Origin: an uncultured Lachnospiraceae bacterium
Lineage (GTDB): Bacteria > Bacillota > Clostridia > Lachnospirales > Lachnospiraceae
Direction of reading: 5' to 3'
Assembly: GCA_947246015.1 (NCBI GenBank)
Contig: CAMXQE010000032.1
Location: 1-40,166 of the forward strand
Length of the DNA stretch: 40,166 nt
The notes beneath the pieces were generated by a model. It saw nothing but the letters and a program-made list of their open reading frames with translations, had not been told where the DNA came from and made no database searches. Every line of letters starts with the position of its first letter. The first letter of the stretch is position 1. A program made the position numbers and the translations under genes. Shown in pieces: positions 33,748-40,100 of the stretch.

Positions 33748-34436
33748 TGTTTCACTTGAAAATCATCAAATCACAATCGGAATTTGCAAGGGCGGTTTAT
33801 ATGAATGAAGAATTATACAATTTGGGTTTTTATATTTGCAGAATAGAAGATACACCTAAATATTTAAATGGAATATCAAATAAACTCATTTCTTTAAGTG
33901 ATTGTTTGTGTACTCACGAGCCGCAAATCTATTTATGCCATGGTTGGAAGCCAAATGGCGATAATGTTGAATATATGGAAAAACTTGAGCTAACCCAAAA
34001 ACAATATTTTGACTATAGCAATGAGATACAAAATGTTTTTGAAAGTGGCAGATATTTTGTCGATGGACGTTTTTCAAATGAAGAAGATGCAAAATATTTC
34101 TATTGCAAATACTTTAACAATCAGCAATACATGCTTATTTCTTTTGCGACAGAATACGAATATTATGCGGCATTGATTGATAATTGTTCTTTTAAACAGA
34201 GCAAACAGTTGGTTTCAATGAAAGAAAAGCAGATATTGGGCTGTGATATCATAGGATTTGATATTGATTCATTTCATTCATTTTTATGCAATTCATTGCA
34301 GAAAAAATTTAAGGATATATCTTTTTCAGAATATGGACTGATAGATTTAGATTTTTTAACGGTAAAAGAAATGTGTAAGAATATTCAGGGAATAGGAGAG
34401 CCTGTTGACTGGATACCTGTAATTGTTTTTACATAA
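33747..34436 (+). CDS. Hypothetical protein, A+T-rich
   Basis: A 229-residue soluble protein rich in Phe, Tyr, Asn and Lys; no family recognised. No signal peptide, membrane segment or metal motif is visible. Acidic and aromatic composition (CHGWKPNGDNVEYMEKL, FDIDSFHSF) and the setting in an acquired region would fit an immunity-type or defence accessory protein, but nothing proves this. It has no ribosome site of its own, and its ATG overlaps the stop of the six-codon leader, so translation would be by coupling. An internal ATG at 33801 is an alternative. Base and codon use are clearly A+T-richer than genes before 33,480. Confidence 0.6.
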   Translation: MFHLKIIKSQSEFARAVYMNEELYNLGFYICRIEDTPKYLNGISNKLISLSDCLCTHEPQIYLCHGWKPNGDNVEYMEKLELTQKQYFDYSNEIQNVFESGRYFVDGRFSNEEDAKYFYCKYFNNQQYMLISFATEYEYYAALIDNCSFKQSKQLVSMKEKQILGCDIIGFDIDSFHSFLCNSLQKKFKDISFSEYGLIDLDFLTVKEMCKNIQGIGEPVDWIPVIVFT

Positions 34437-34448
34437 TTATAAAGGCAG

Positions 34449-34751
34449 TTGTTAAATACTGAAAATTCTGTAAGTCAAAGAGTAACAATAACAGAAGTAC
34501 ATTTAGAGGTAGGAGCAACTCAGCCAAGGCACACACATGATGCCTCTGAACAAATTTGGTATGCTACACAAGGAACAGGGAAGCTTTTGCTGGCAGATGA
34601 TCAGGAAAAGGAATTTAAAGCTGGTGATGTAGTCCGATTTGCAGATAAAGATGTTCATGGGTTATTAAATGATGGAACGGATGAATTTGTATATGTTTCG
34701 GTAACAGCACCGCCTGTTAATTTTGGATATGCGTATCAGGAAGAACGATAA
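34449..34751 (+). CDS. Small cupin protein, probably 5'-truncated
   Basis: About 100 residues of a single-domain cupin: VTITEVHLEVGATQPRHTHDASEQIWYATQGTGKLLL holds the metal-binding His/Glu set (HTH, E), and FKAGDVVRFADKDVHGLLN supplies the last His. Family members usually have a further 15-30 residues before LLNTENSVSQRV. Here an in-frame stop (34440-34442) cuts that off, leaving only a TTG (34449) with AAAGG too close upstream. It may be translated poorly or be a remnant. It lies 12 nt after the hypothetical gene. Confidence 0.65.
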   Translation: MLNTENSVSQRVTITEVHLEVGATQPRHTHDASEQIWYATQGTGKLLLADDQEKEFKAGDVVRFADKDVHGLLNDGTDEFVYVSVTAPPVNFGYAYQEER

Positions 34752-34784
34752 CTTTGGATTTGGTGAAATGTTAATCTGCGTTGC

Positions 34785-34813
34785 TTGCCGCAACGGGCTT
34801 TTCTCCGTATAAT
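34785..34813 (+). promoter_or_regulatory. Promoter of the HTH gene
   Basis: TTGCCG, 17 bp, TATAAT. The start near 34820 falls at the ribosome site AAAGGAGG (34821-34828), giving a leader of less than 20 nt. Confidence 0.6.
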
Positions 34814-34837
34814 GGCGGTGAAAGGAGGTCATCCCTA

Positions 34838-35347
34838 ATGCTAAACGAAAACATCAAAGCAATCAGAAAATCCAGAGGACTTTCGCAAGAGGAACTGGCA
34901 ATCAAGTTGAGTGTGGTGAGACAAACAATATCGAAATGGGAGCAGGGTTTGTCGGTTCCGGACGCCGATATGCTGATTTCCATAGCAGAGGTATTTGAAA
35001 TGCCTGTAAGCACACTGCTTGGAGAAACGGTTGTCGAGACGAGAGTTGATGACTTAAAAGCAATTTCTGAAAAACTTGAGGTTATAAACCAGCAACTTGC
35101 GAATAGAAAGGCAACGAAACAAAAAGTGATTCACTGGCTTTTTATCTCATTATGTGCGGTTATAGCGGCTGTTTTTGCAGTCATAATAGTATTAAACAGT
35201 CCTTACTTGGGATGGGATTATAACGATCCCGAAACAGCAGTTGTTGGAGTAGTGTTTCACGCATTTGAGTGGCTGTTCGTTAGAATAGCGCCGCCTGCTT
35301 TGCTTGGAGCAATCGTTGGAATTTGCTTGACACGGAAGAAAATGTGA
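34838..35347 (+). CDS. Xre-type regulator with C-terminal membrane segments
   Basis: A 169-residue protein. Residues 4-58 form an Xre/Cro helix-turn-helix (IKAIRKSRGLSQEELAIKLSVVRQTISKWEQGLSVPDADMLISIAEVFEM in pieces). After a short coiled coil, a membrane segment lies at about 95-119 (VIHWLFISLCAVIAAVFAVII) and another at about 148-163 (PPALLGAIVGICL), so the DNA-binding domain would sit at the inner face of the membrane. This arrangement is common in Firmicutes and usually controls a neighbouring transporter or stress gene; none is adjacent. ATG 34838 has AAAGGAGG 9 nt upstream; the open frame back to 34781 crosses the promoter and is not used. Confidence 0.85.
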   Translation: MLNENIKAIRKSRGLSQEELAIKLSVVRQTISKWEQGLSVPDADMLISIAEVFEMPVSTLLGETVVETRVDDLKAISEKLEVINQQLANRKATKQKVIHWLFISLCAVIAAVFAVIIVLNSPYLGWDYNDPETAVVGVVFHAFEWLFVRIAPPALLGAIVGICLTRKKM

Positions 35348-35415
35348 AGTTCCCATTTCTTTGAGGAGAAATGTTTCGGAACCAATAGGATTTGACAGAT
35401 TGGAACCGTGTTAAG

Positions 35416-35454
35416 TGCACCCTTAAGGCTATAGGATATGGTCTTATGGGTGCA
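35416..35454. repeat. Inverted repeat behind the HTH gene
   Basis: TGCACCCTTAAG faces CTTATGGGTGCA (12 bp, one mismatch). No T-run. The stretch 35348-35475 holds nothing else. Confidence 0.45.
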
Positions 35455-35475
35455 TCTATGTTGTGACCAAATAAT

Positions 35476-35655
35476 TAATCCGCTGACGGAAAAGGAAACC
35501 TATGACCTCATAACAAAGGCATTGTGATAGTATGAAAGTACTGTCTGCAACTGTCTGCCGGTTTGCAGACACAAAAAAGAACGGAAACGCTGTATTTATC
35601 AACGTTTCCGCCGCTTTTACTGAAATGAAAAAGAGCGCGAGACGGGACCCGAACT
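35476..35655 (+). repeat. Long direct repeat, copy 1 (integrase tail plus tRNA-like end)
   Basis: Matches 38125-38305 over about 180 bp with few substitutions and one single-base gap. It contains the last 15 codons of the integrase, its terminator (CGGAAACG/CGTTTCCG, 35582-35610) and the tRNA-like end AGCGCGAGACGGGACCCGAA. The copies end together at GAACT, after which the sequences differ completely. Confidence 0.9.
35477..35527 (+). pseudogene. Remnant of a second tyrosine recombinase (last codons only)
   Basis: Reads N-PLTEKETYDLITKAL-stop, the same C-terminus as the intact integrase at 36965-38176. Everything upstream of these codons is unrelated, so the rest of the gene has been lost or replaced. 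Silent differences show that it is a diverged relative, not a recent copy error. Confidence 0.85.
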
Positions 35656-35679
35656 AAATTTTGAAGTAAAGCTACATAG

Positions 35680-35725
35680 AAAAACCACCCCTAAACTTTG
35701 GCCCGGTGATGGGGTGGTTTTTCTA
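35680..35725 (+). terminator. Strong bidirectional terminator
   Basis: AAAAACCACCCC (35680-35691) pairs perfectly with GGGGTGGTTTTT (35711-35722). It insulates the unit with the acetyltransferase. No gene lies between it and 35,988; only a small CCCAC/GTGGG hairpin near 35735-35750. Confidence 0.85.
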
Positions 35726-35912
35726 CTCATAAACAGGTCAACCCACCTTGTGGGCGGTTGCTCTTTTAAGTTAAGTATATCGTTTTATATTAAAATGTCA
35801 AGGAATAAAATGCGGAATAATCATAAAGGTGGTTACAGACTTTATTTATAGATGAAAGTAGTGATTGCCTTTACTGTTTCACATATATTTATTCTATGAT
35901 CTTTTTTCGGGA

Positions 35913-35941
35913 TTGTGTATTCTTTAAAAGTAAATTATAAT
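35913..35941 (+). promoter_or_regulatory. Promoter of the acetyltransferase gene
   Basis: TTGTGT, 17 bp, TATAAT, with a start near 35948, 41 nt before the ATG. Confidence 0.6.
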
Positions 35942-35988
35942 GGTACTGATAAAATGGGAATTTACTTAATGAAGGGAGGCTAATGCGA

Positions 35989-36408
35989 ATGGAAAAAAAG
36001 CAATTTGAATTAGTAGATAATATATTAAGTGCGGAGGACTTTATTCGGTTAAAGTTAGCAACTGGATTTATAGAAAGACCTGTACATCAAGTTGAACTTG
36101 CTCTCAAAAATGGATTATTTAATGTTTCGGCAATATGCGATGGAAAGGTTGTTGGAATGGGGAGACTTGTTGGTGATGGTGCTATGTATTGGTATTTACA
36201 GGAAATTATTGTTCATCCAGAATATCAAGGAAAAGGAATTGGAAAAAGTATTGTAAACAGGTTGCTGGAGCATATTAAAAGGACTGCTCTTTCGGAAACT
36301 ATAATAGATGTAGGTCTAACGGCAGTGAAAGGAAAAGAGCCTTTTTATGAAAAATTAGGCTTTTCTATGACTTCAACAGGAATGAGGCAATTTCTGGAAA
36401 TATCATAA
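35989..36408 (+). CDS. GNAT-family N-acetyltransferase
   Basis: A 139-residue acetyl-CoA-dependent transferase. The coenzyme A pyrophosphate loop is VHPEYQGKGIGKSIVN (about 76-91). The preceding strand YWYLQEII and the C-terminal EPFYEKLGFSMTSTGM (splayed beta strands) are typical. Substrate unknown; small resistance-type or protein acetylation are both possible. ATG 35989 is 9 nt from GGGAGG, while the ATG at 35983 is only 3 nt away. Single-gene unit with its own promoter and terminator, carried between the two long direct repeats as cargo. Confidence 0.88.
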   Translation: MEKKQFELVDNILSAEDFIRLKLATGFIERPVHQVELALKNGLFNVSAICDGKVVGMGRLVGDGAMYWYLQEIIVHPEYQGKGIGKSIVNRLLEHIKRTALSETIIDVGLTAVKGKEPFYEKLGFSMTSTGMRQFLEIS

Positions 36409-36477
36409 GGTTTTATGCAACTTCAAATATAGAAAAGATATAACGACAACGACCAGACTTTATAAACCATTTTCTAT

Positions 36478-36514
36478 AAAGATGACGGAAGATAACCGCC
36501 ATCTTTATTTTTTC
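36478..36514 (+). terminator. Terminator of the acetyltransferase gene
   Basis: AAAGATGACGG pairs with CCGCCATCTTT (one mismatch), followed by ATTTTTT. Confidence 0.85.
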
Positions 36515-36899
36515 CTAAAAAATCCCCCAAAAACAGTGTAAATTAGGCATTTTTCAAAAAAACAGGTGCCTGCGCTTAACAAAATGGCATCAGATTGAGA
36601 CTCCTGTCTGACGCAAAAAAGCCATTTTATGCTTCTATACTCAATAAAATCCCTGTTCTTTCCGCACATAGGCTGAAAATCAGCCGCAATCTGAATAAAA
36701 ATTTCCTTTTTCAGAGTTTAATCTTAAAGATTCCATTGTATTTCATTCCATAGAAAAAATAACAAAAATAAGAAAAATACAGACAATTCCCCTATTATGT
36801 TGAGAAAACGCAATCTTTCCCATAAATAAGGAACAAACGGCAAAAAATGATACAGCATATAGAGCATGTTAGGAAAAGCTTTTTTTCGGGGGTAGTTTG
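36515..36899. other. A+T-rich stretch upstream of the integrase, no gene
   Basis: Holds two hairpins: AAAATGGC/GCCATTTT enclosing TCAGA/TCTGA (about 36581-36628) and GGCTGA/TCAGCC (about 36670-36685). A 69-codon minus-strand frame here has no ribosome site and is not accepted. Recombinase arm-type sites might lie here, but I see no clear direct repeats. Confidence 0.4.
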
Positions 36900-36961
36900 C
36901 GCACTGTCTTCTTTTACAGAAAGAAATAAACATTTATTTTAATACTGTAAGAAGTGGTGCG
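36900..36961. repeat. Imperfect inverted repeat over the integrase start
   Basis: CGCAC (36900-36904) and CTTCTTTTACAG (36908-36919) face CTGTAAGAAG (36945-36954) and GTGCG (36957-36961). The right arm ends 4 nt before the integrase ATG and covers the place of its ribosome site, so it may limit integrase expression. Confidence 0.5.
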
Positions 36962-36964
36962 ATT

Positions 36965-38176
36965 ATGGAAGAGAATAGGAGAGCAAACAATTTAAAGTTG
37001 TGTTTATTGCAAGAAGCTGTAAATTTCGGTATATTAGATATAGACAGTGTGCTTGATACGCTTATGGCATCAAAAAGAGAGAACATATTGAAAATACACC
37101 CTTATGCGATTACACCGCCCGCTTCAGAGGGCGGACGCTGGCAGACTTGCTATAAGGATGAAAAGGGAAAACGAAAGAATATCAAGGCACAATCAAAAGA
37201 GGAATTATTGGATAAACTGATTCCGATATATTTCGCGAATACGCACATTGACAAATTAACATTTTACGGATTGTATGAGGAATGGTTGGCGTACAAGGCT
37301 ACAGTAACCAACAGTTCTAACACCATTAAAAGGCATAAACAGCACTACCGTAAATATTTTGAACCGTCTGTTCTGCATGGCAGGAAAGTGAAGAAGATTG
37401 ATGAACTCATGTTAGAGCAGGAGTGCAACCGCATTGTCAGGGAGTTTAACCTGTCAAGGAAAGAGTGGTGCAATATCAAAACGATTCTAAACGGCATGTT
37501 TACCTATGCTGTGCGGAAACGGTATCTTGCGGAAAATCCTATGGATAAGGTGCAGATCTATGTCAAGTACAGACAAATCGTCAAGAAGACGGGAAAGACA
37601 GAAACCTATAATACGGAAGAATTAGAAGAGTTAAACCGTTATCTTGACAAAATGTATACGGAAACGGAGGATGTAGCTTTCTTAGCGGTGAAAATCAATT
37701 TCCTGCTCGGTCTGCGTGTGGGTGAACTGGTTGCCTTGAAATGGGAAGACTGCCGGGAACTTCCGCATCTTCATATTGTCCGTGAAGAAATCAGAAATCA
37801 GGAGACAAACCAATATGAGGTAGTAGAACACACGAAAACCAACCGTGACCGCTTTGTTGTCCTTATCCCGAAAGCGGTAGCAATCTTGCAGAAGATACCG
37901 AAACAGGGCAAGTATATCTTTATGAGAGATGGGGAGCGCATCACATCCAGACAGGTTGCTTATGTGTTGGAGAAGTTTGCGGAGCGGCAGGGCAAACGTA
38001 CAAAGAGTACCCATAAAATGCGCAAGACCTATGCAAGCAATCTGAGCGCGAACGGCGTACCGCTTGACTGTATCAGAGAGATGCTGGGGCACAGTAATCT
38101 TTCCACGACCTTGGAATATATCTATAATCCGTTGACGGAAAAAGAAACCTATGACCTCATAACAAAGGCATTGTGA
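36965..38176 (+). CDS. Tyrosine recombinase / integrase
   Basis: A 403-residue site-specific recombinase of the phage/ICE integrase type. The N-terminus has an AP2-like DNA-binding segment (GGRWQTCYKDEKGKRKNIKAQSKEE in part, about 58-85), then a SAM-like core-binding domain (about 100-190). The catalytic domain has Arg in LLGLRVGELVAL (near 245), HKMRKTYAS (His-x-x-Arg), LGHSNLSTT (His) and the nucleophile Tyr in TLEYIYN. It appears complete. No good ribosome site: only AAGTGG near the ATG. No excisionase, relaxase or phage structural gene accompanies it. Its 3' end lies within the second long direct repeat. Confidence 0.92.
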   Translation: MEENRRANNLKLCLLQEAVNFGILDIDSVLDTLMASKRENILKIHPYAITPPASEGGRWQTCYKDEKGKRKNIKAQSKEELLDKLIPIYFANTHIDKLTFYGLYEEWLAYKATVTNSSNTIKRHKQHYRKYFEPSVLHGRKVKKIDELMLEQECNRIVREFNLSRKEWCNIKTILNGMFTYAVRKRYLAENPMDKVQIYVKYRQIVKKTGKTETYNTEELEELNRYLDKMYTETEDVAFLAVKINFLLGLRVGELVALKWEDCRELPHLHIVREEIRNQETNQYEVVEHTKTNRDRFVVLIPKAVAILQKIPKQGKYIFMRDGERITSRQVAYVLEKFAERQGKRTKSTHKMRKTYASNLSANGVPLDCIREMLGHSNLSTTLEYIYNPLTEKETYDLITKAL

Positions 38177-38231
38177 TAGTACGAAAGTACTGTCTACAGC
38201 TGTCTACCGATTTGCAGACACAAAAAAAGAA

Positions 38232-38268
38232 CGGAAACGCTGTATTTATCAACGTTTCCGCCGCTTTT
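38232..38268 (+). terminator. Integrase terminator
   Basis: CGGAAACG (38232-38239) pairs with CGTTTCCG (38253-38260), followed by CCGCTTTT. The same structure is at 35582-35610. Confidence 0.6.
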
Positions 38269-38283
38269 ACTGAAATGAAAAAG

Positions 38284-38304
38284 AGCGCGAGACGGGACTC
38301 GAAC
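38284..38304 (-). other. tRNA-like 3' fragment (possible attachment site)
   Basis: On the minus strand GTTCGAGTCCCGTCTCGCGC reads as a T-loop (TTCGAGT), the 3' strand of a T-stem and the 3' strand of an acceptor stem. The matching 5' parts are missing, so it is not a tRNA gene. Tyrosine recombinases often leave such fragments when they insert in tRNA 3' ends. A copy with one change is at 35634-35654. Confidence 0.55.
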
Positions 38305-38308
38305 TCTT

Positions 38309-38374
38309 TTTAGTCCCGAAAAGCCCATAAAATCAAGGAGGAAAGCACGTTGTCTTCAACGTGTCTTCAAACGA
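38309..38374 (+). repeat. 66-bp direct repeat, left copy
   Basis: Identical to 40101-40166 at 64 of 66 positions. It contains CACGTTG-TCTT-CAACGTG (38346-38363), a 7-bp inverted repeat with a 4-bp centre, plus a second TGTCTTCAA. This resembles a tyrosine-recombinase crossover core. It starts 4 bp after the tRNA-like fragment. Confidence 0.85.
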
Positions 38375-38417
38375 AGATTCCTTGAACGGGATATATAAGT
38401 CAACTAAAATATGATAA

Positions 38418-38451
38418 AAACAAGGTATCGTTATAGGTATCTTGTTTTTTT
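38418..38451 (+). terminator. Terminator at the start of the last module
   Basis: AAACAAG (38418-38424) pairs with CTTGTTT (38441-38447), with partial pairing inside and a run of seven or more T. Confidence 0.6.
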
Positions 38452-38601
38452 GTTTGTTCCAATAAATTAGATGTTATTTAGAATATTATCCTTCTTTATT
38501 TAAAGATTTTACAGCGCATTGACGGACAGCCGTAAAAGTTTAAGTTGCACCCTCCCATATTTCCTTGTCCGAAAAATGCCTAGCGTCTAGGCTGTCACAA
38601 A

Positions 38602-38684
38602 GCACTTAGAGAGGTAGATTTTTTGTCTGTCCAACCTACCGCATACCAAAACTGACAGACAAAAAATCGTAGCGAACTTAGTGC
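38602..38684. repeat. Strong cruciform in the last module
   Basis: GATTTTTTGTCTGTC (38617-38631) and GACAGACAAAAAATC (38654-38668) form a perfect 15-bp stem over a 22-nt loop. Outer arms GCACTTAG/CTTAGTGC match at seven of eight positions. Just upstream GCCTAG-CGT-CTAGGC (38578-38592) is another perfect small palindrome. No coding frame. It could be an origin, a recombination structure or a regulatory RNA. Confidence 0.65.
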
Positions 38685-38806
38685 GGCTGACTGGTACGGT
38701 TATTATAGCCGATACAAAAAAGAATCCATAAATATATTATGAATCCTTTTTCGGAAAATATCTTTACTTTTTGCCGGAACATTCCCAAATGGATATCATT
38801 ATCCCC

Positions 38807-38835
38807 TTGCGAATCTGATTTTACTTTGCTATAAT
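38807..38835 (+). promoter_or_regulatory. Promoter of the structured RNA
   Basis: TTGCGA, 17 bp, TATAAT, with a start near 38842. Confidence 0.65.
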
Positions 38836-38841
38836 GAAGGA

Positions 38842-39067
38842 ACAAGATAAATAGTATTTAAAGGCAGGATGTAGGGAACGCCAATTCCCTACACCCCTAT
38901 GCAGGAGAATCCGACTCTCCCACACAGCAATATTATTATTGCACCAACCTTATTGTACCCAATTAGCCTGACATTTTCAAGTGTAACAAGCAGATATTGG
39001 GTAGAAAGTGTTGTGGTGTTTGATTTTATTGACGGTGTAGGAAAAAAGACTTCCTGCACCGTCTTTT
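38842..39067 (+). ncRNA. Candidate structured RNA with promoter and terminator (about 225 nt)
   Basis: Consecutive stems: TGTAGGGAA/TTCCCTACA (38870-38893, perfect 9 bp), GGAGA/TCTCC (38904-38920), GCAATA/TATTGC (38927-38942), TACCCAAT/ATTGGGTA (38956-39003) enclosing ACATT/AGTGT (38971-38984), and the terminator stem at 39031. Almost the whole transcript is paired and no translated frame with a ribosome site fits inside it. Not a class I recognise. Confidence 0.55.
39031..39067 (+). terminator. Terminator of the structured RNA
   Basis: GACGGTGTAGGAA (39031-39043) pairs with TTCCTGCACCGTC (39051-39063, one T-G pair), then TTTTATTATTT. Confidence 0.9.
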
Positions 39068-39347
39068 ATTATTTATCTTGGCAGGCTGGCAGAGGGATAT
39101 ATAAATAGTCCCTCTCTGCTGGACTGTTCAAGATTTTTATGTATGTATTAAAAGGCGTTTAATACATCAAATACATTTTATAGGACAAAAGGAGGAATAG
39201 AGGAAGAAGAAAACACTTTAATCAAAACTATGGAAATTACAGTGGTTAGAATACTGGTATTCAGCAATGGAGTTATGACGCTGACAGTTCCGAAAAAGAT
39301 AACTTCAACAATTCAAAAAACAAATTGATAACATGGAGGAATACGAT
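39068..39347 (+). other. Leader region of the secreted-protein gene
   Basis: A hairpin AGAGGGA/TCCCTCT lies near 39095-39115. Between 39190 and 39328 there is a 32-codon frame (ATG 39230) and, in another frame, an Asn/Tyr/Ser-rich stretch broken by a TAG. Neither has a convincing ribosome site, and the latter may be a decayed relative of the following gene product. Confidence 0.35.
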
Positions 39348-40082
39348 ATGAAAAGATTTTATAAAGTTTTAGCAACATCTTGCGCAATGGCACTCGTAGT
39401 AGCCTCACCGATGGCAACAATGGACACTCATGCAAGCGCAGGATTAAAAGGTGATTTTGATAGTCCGAGCGAAGTGGGTAACGACGGGTCGGCTAATGAC
39501 TTTTGGAATGAACATAATTACGTTGACGACAGCAGTTCAAATTCCAGTGAACCCGCACCGGCTCCGGCAGAAGATAATTCTTCTTACAGCGAACCTTCTC
39601 ACAACAGCAGTCCATCCAACAGCGGAAGTTCTTCTTCTGACAGCAGTGCATCTTATGACAGCGGTTCATCCGGCAAGGCTTCTTCCAGTAATGCGCCTGT
39701 CAACAATGCCCCTGCCAGCACTGTTACGTCTAAGAAGGGTTCTAAGGACGCAACCGTATGCGTAACAGGCGGTCAGAAATTCCGTATCGTTACAAGTGCT
39801 GACTACACTGCATATCAGATATACCATTGCGGTATCAGCAGGGCATCCTTCAAAGTGGCCGACGCTAATGGCAATGCGGTGGCATTCAACAATGTAACGC
39901 TTGGACAGGGCGATGATAATCTTTGGTATCTGAACGTAACTTTCGCGGAAGGTGTTGATACCACTGGATTTACAGTAACGGCAACCGCCGGTGACGCTAC
40001 ATACCTGTCAACGGGACTCGGCGTAAGCGGAATCAAGGTTAACGGCACGGTAGCACTGTCAACGGTTCCTGCAACAGAATAA
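39348..40082 (+). CDS. Secreted Ser-rich protein of unknown function
   Basis: A 244-residue exported protein. A signal peptide (MKRFYKVLATSCAMALVVAS and on) probably ends at THASA-G near residue 32. Residues about 35-125 are a Ser/Asn/Asp/Pro low-complexity linker (SSSSDSSASYDSGSSG). Residues about 130-244 form a compact beta-rich domain starting KGSKDATVCVTGGQKFRIV, with two Cys that could form a disulphide (CVTG, YHCGIS). No anchor, LPXTG or lipobox, so it is released or loosely bound. GGAGG is 8 nt before ATG 39348 and far too close to the in-frame ATG at 39333. It lies between the structured RNA and the right 66-bp repeat as apparent cargo. No family recognised. Confidence 0.8.
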   Translation: MKRFYKVLATSCAMALVVASPMATMDTHASAGLKGDFDSPSEVGNDGSANDFWNEHNYVDDSSSNSSEPAPAPAEDNSSYSEPSHNSSPSNSGSSSSDSSASYDSGSSGKASSSNAPVNNAPASTVTSKKGSKDATVCVTGGQKFRIVTSADYTAYQIYHCGISRASFKVADANGNAVAFNNVTLGQGDDNLWYLNVTFAEGVDTTGFTVTATAGDATYLSTGLGVSGIKVNGTVALSTVPATE

Positions 40083-40100
40083 ATTAACTGCATATCTTAA

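Larger units (their letters stand above)
38125..38305 (+). repeat. Long direct repeat, copy 2 (integrase tail plus tRNA-like end)
   Basis: Partner of 35476-35655. It begins inside the integrase gene at TAATCCG, includes the stop, AGTACGAAAGTACT, the terminator and the tRNA-like end, and stops at GAACT (38305). The 2.65 kb between the two ends holds the acetyltransferase and integrase. Confidence 0.9.

Noticed and set aside
36724..36933. A 69-codon hydrophobic minus-strand frame
   Set aside because: No ribosome site or promoter; A+T-rich sequence easily gives Phe/Leu-rich frames.
38284..38304. A tRNA gene
   Set aside because: Only the T-loop and the 3' strands of the T-stem and acceptor stem are present; the 5' half and anticodon arm are missing at both copies.
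38899..39108. A 69-codon plus-strand frame
   Set aside because: It runs straight through the terminator at 39031-39067, lacks a ribosome site, and overlaps several RNA stems.
39230..39328. A 32-codon frame ahead of the secreted protein
   Set aside because: No ribosome site, unremarkable sequence, and a competing frame with more protein-like composition is interrupted by a stop.
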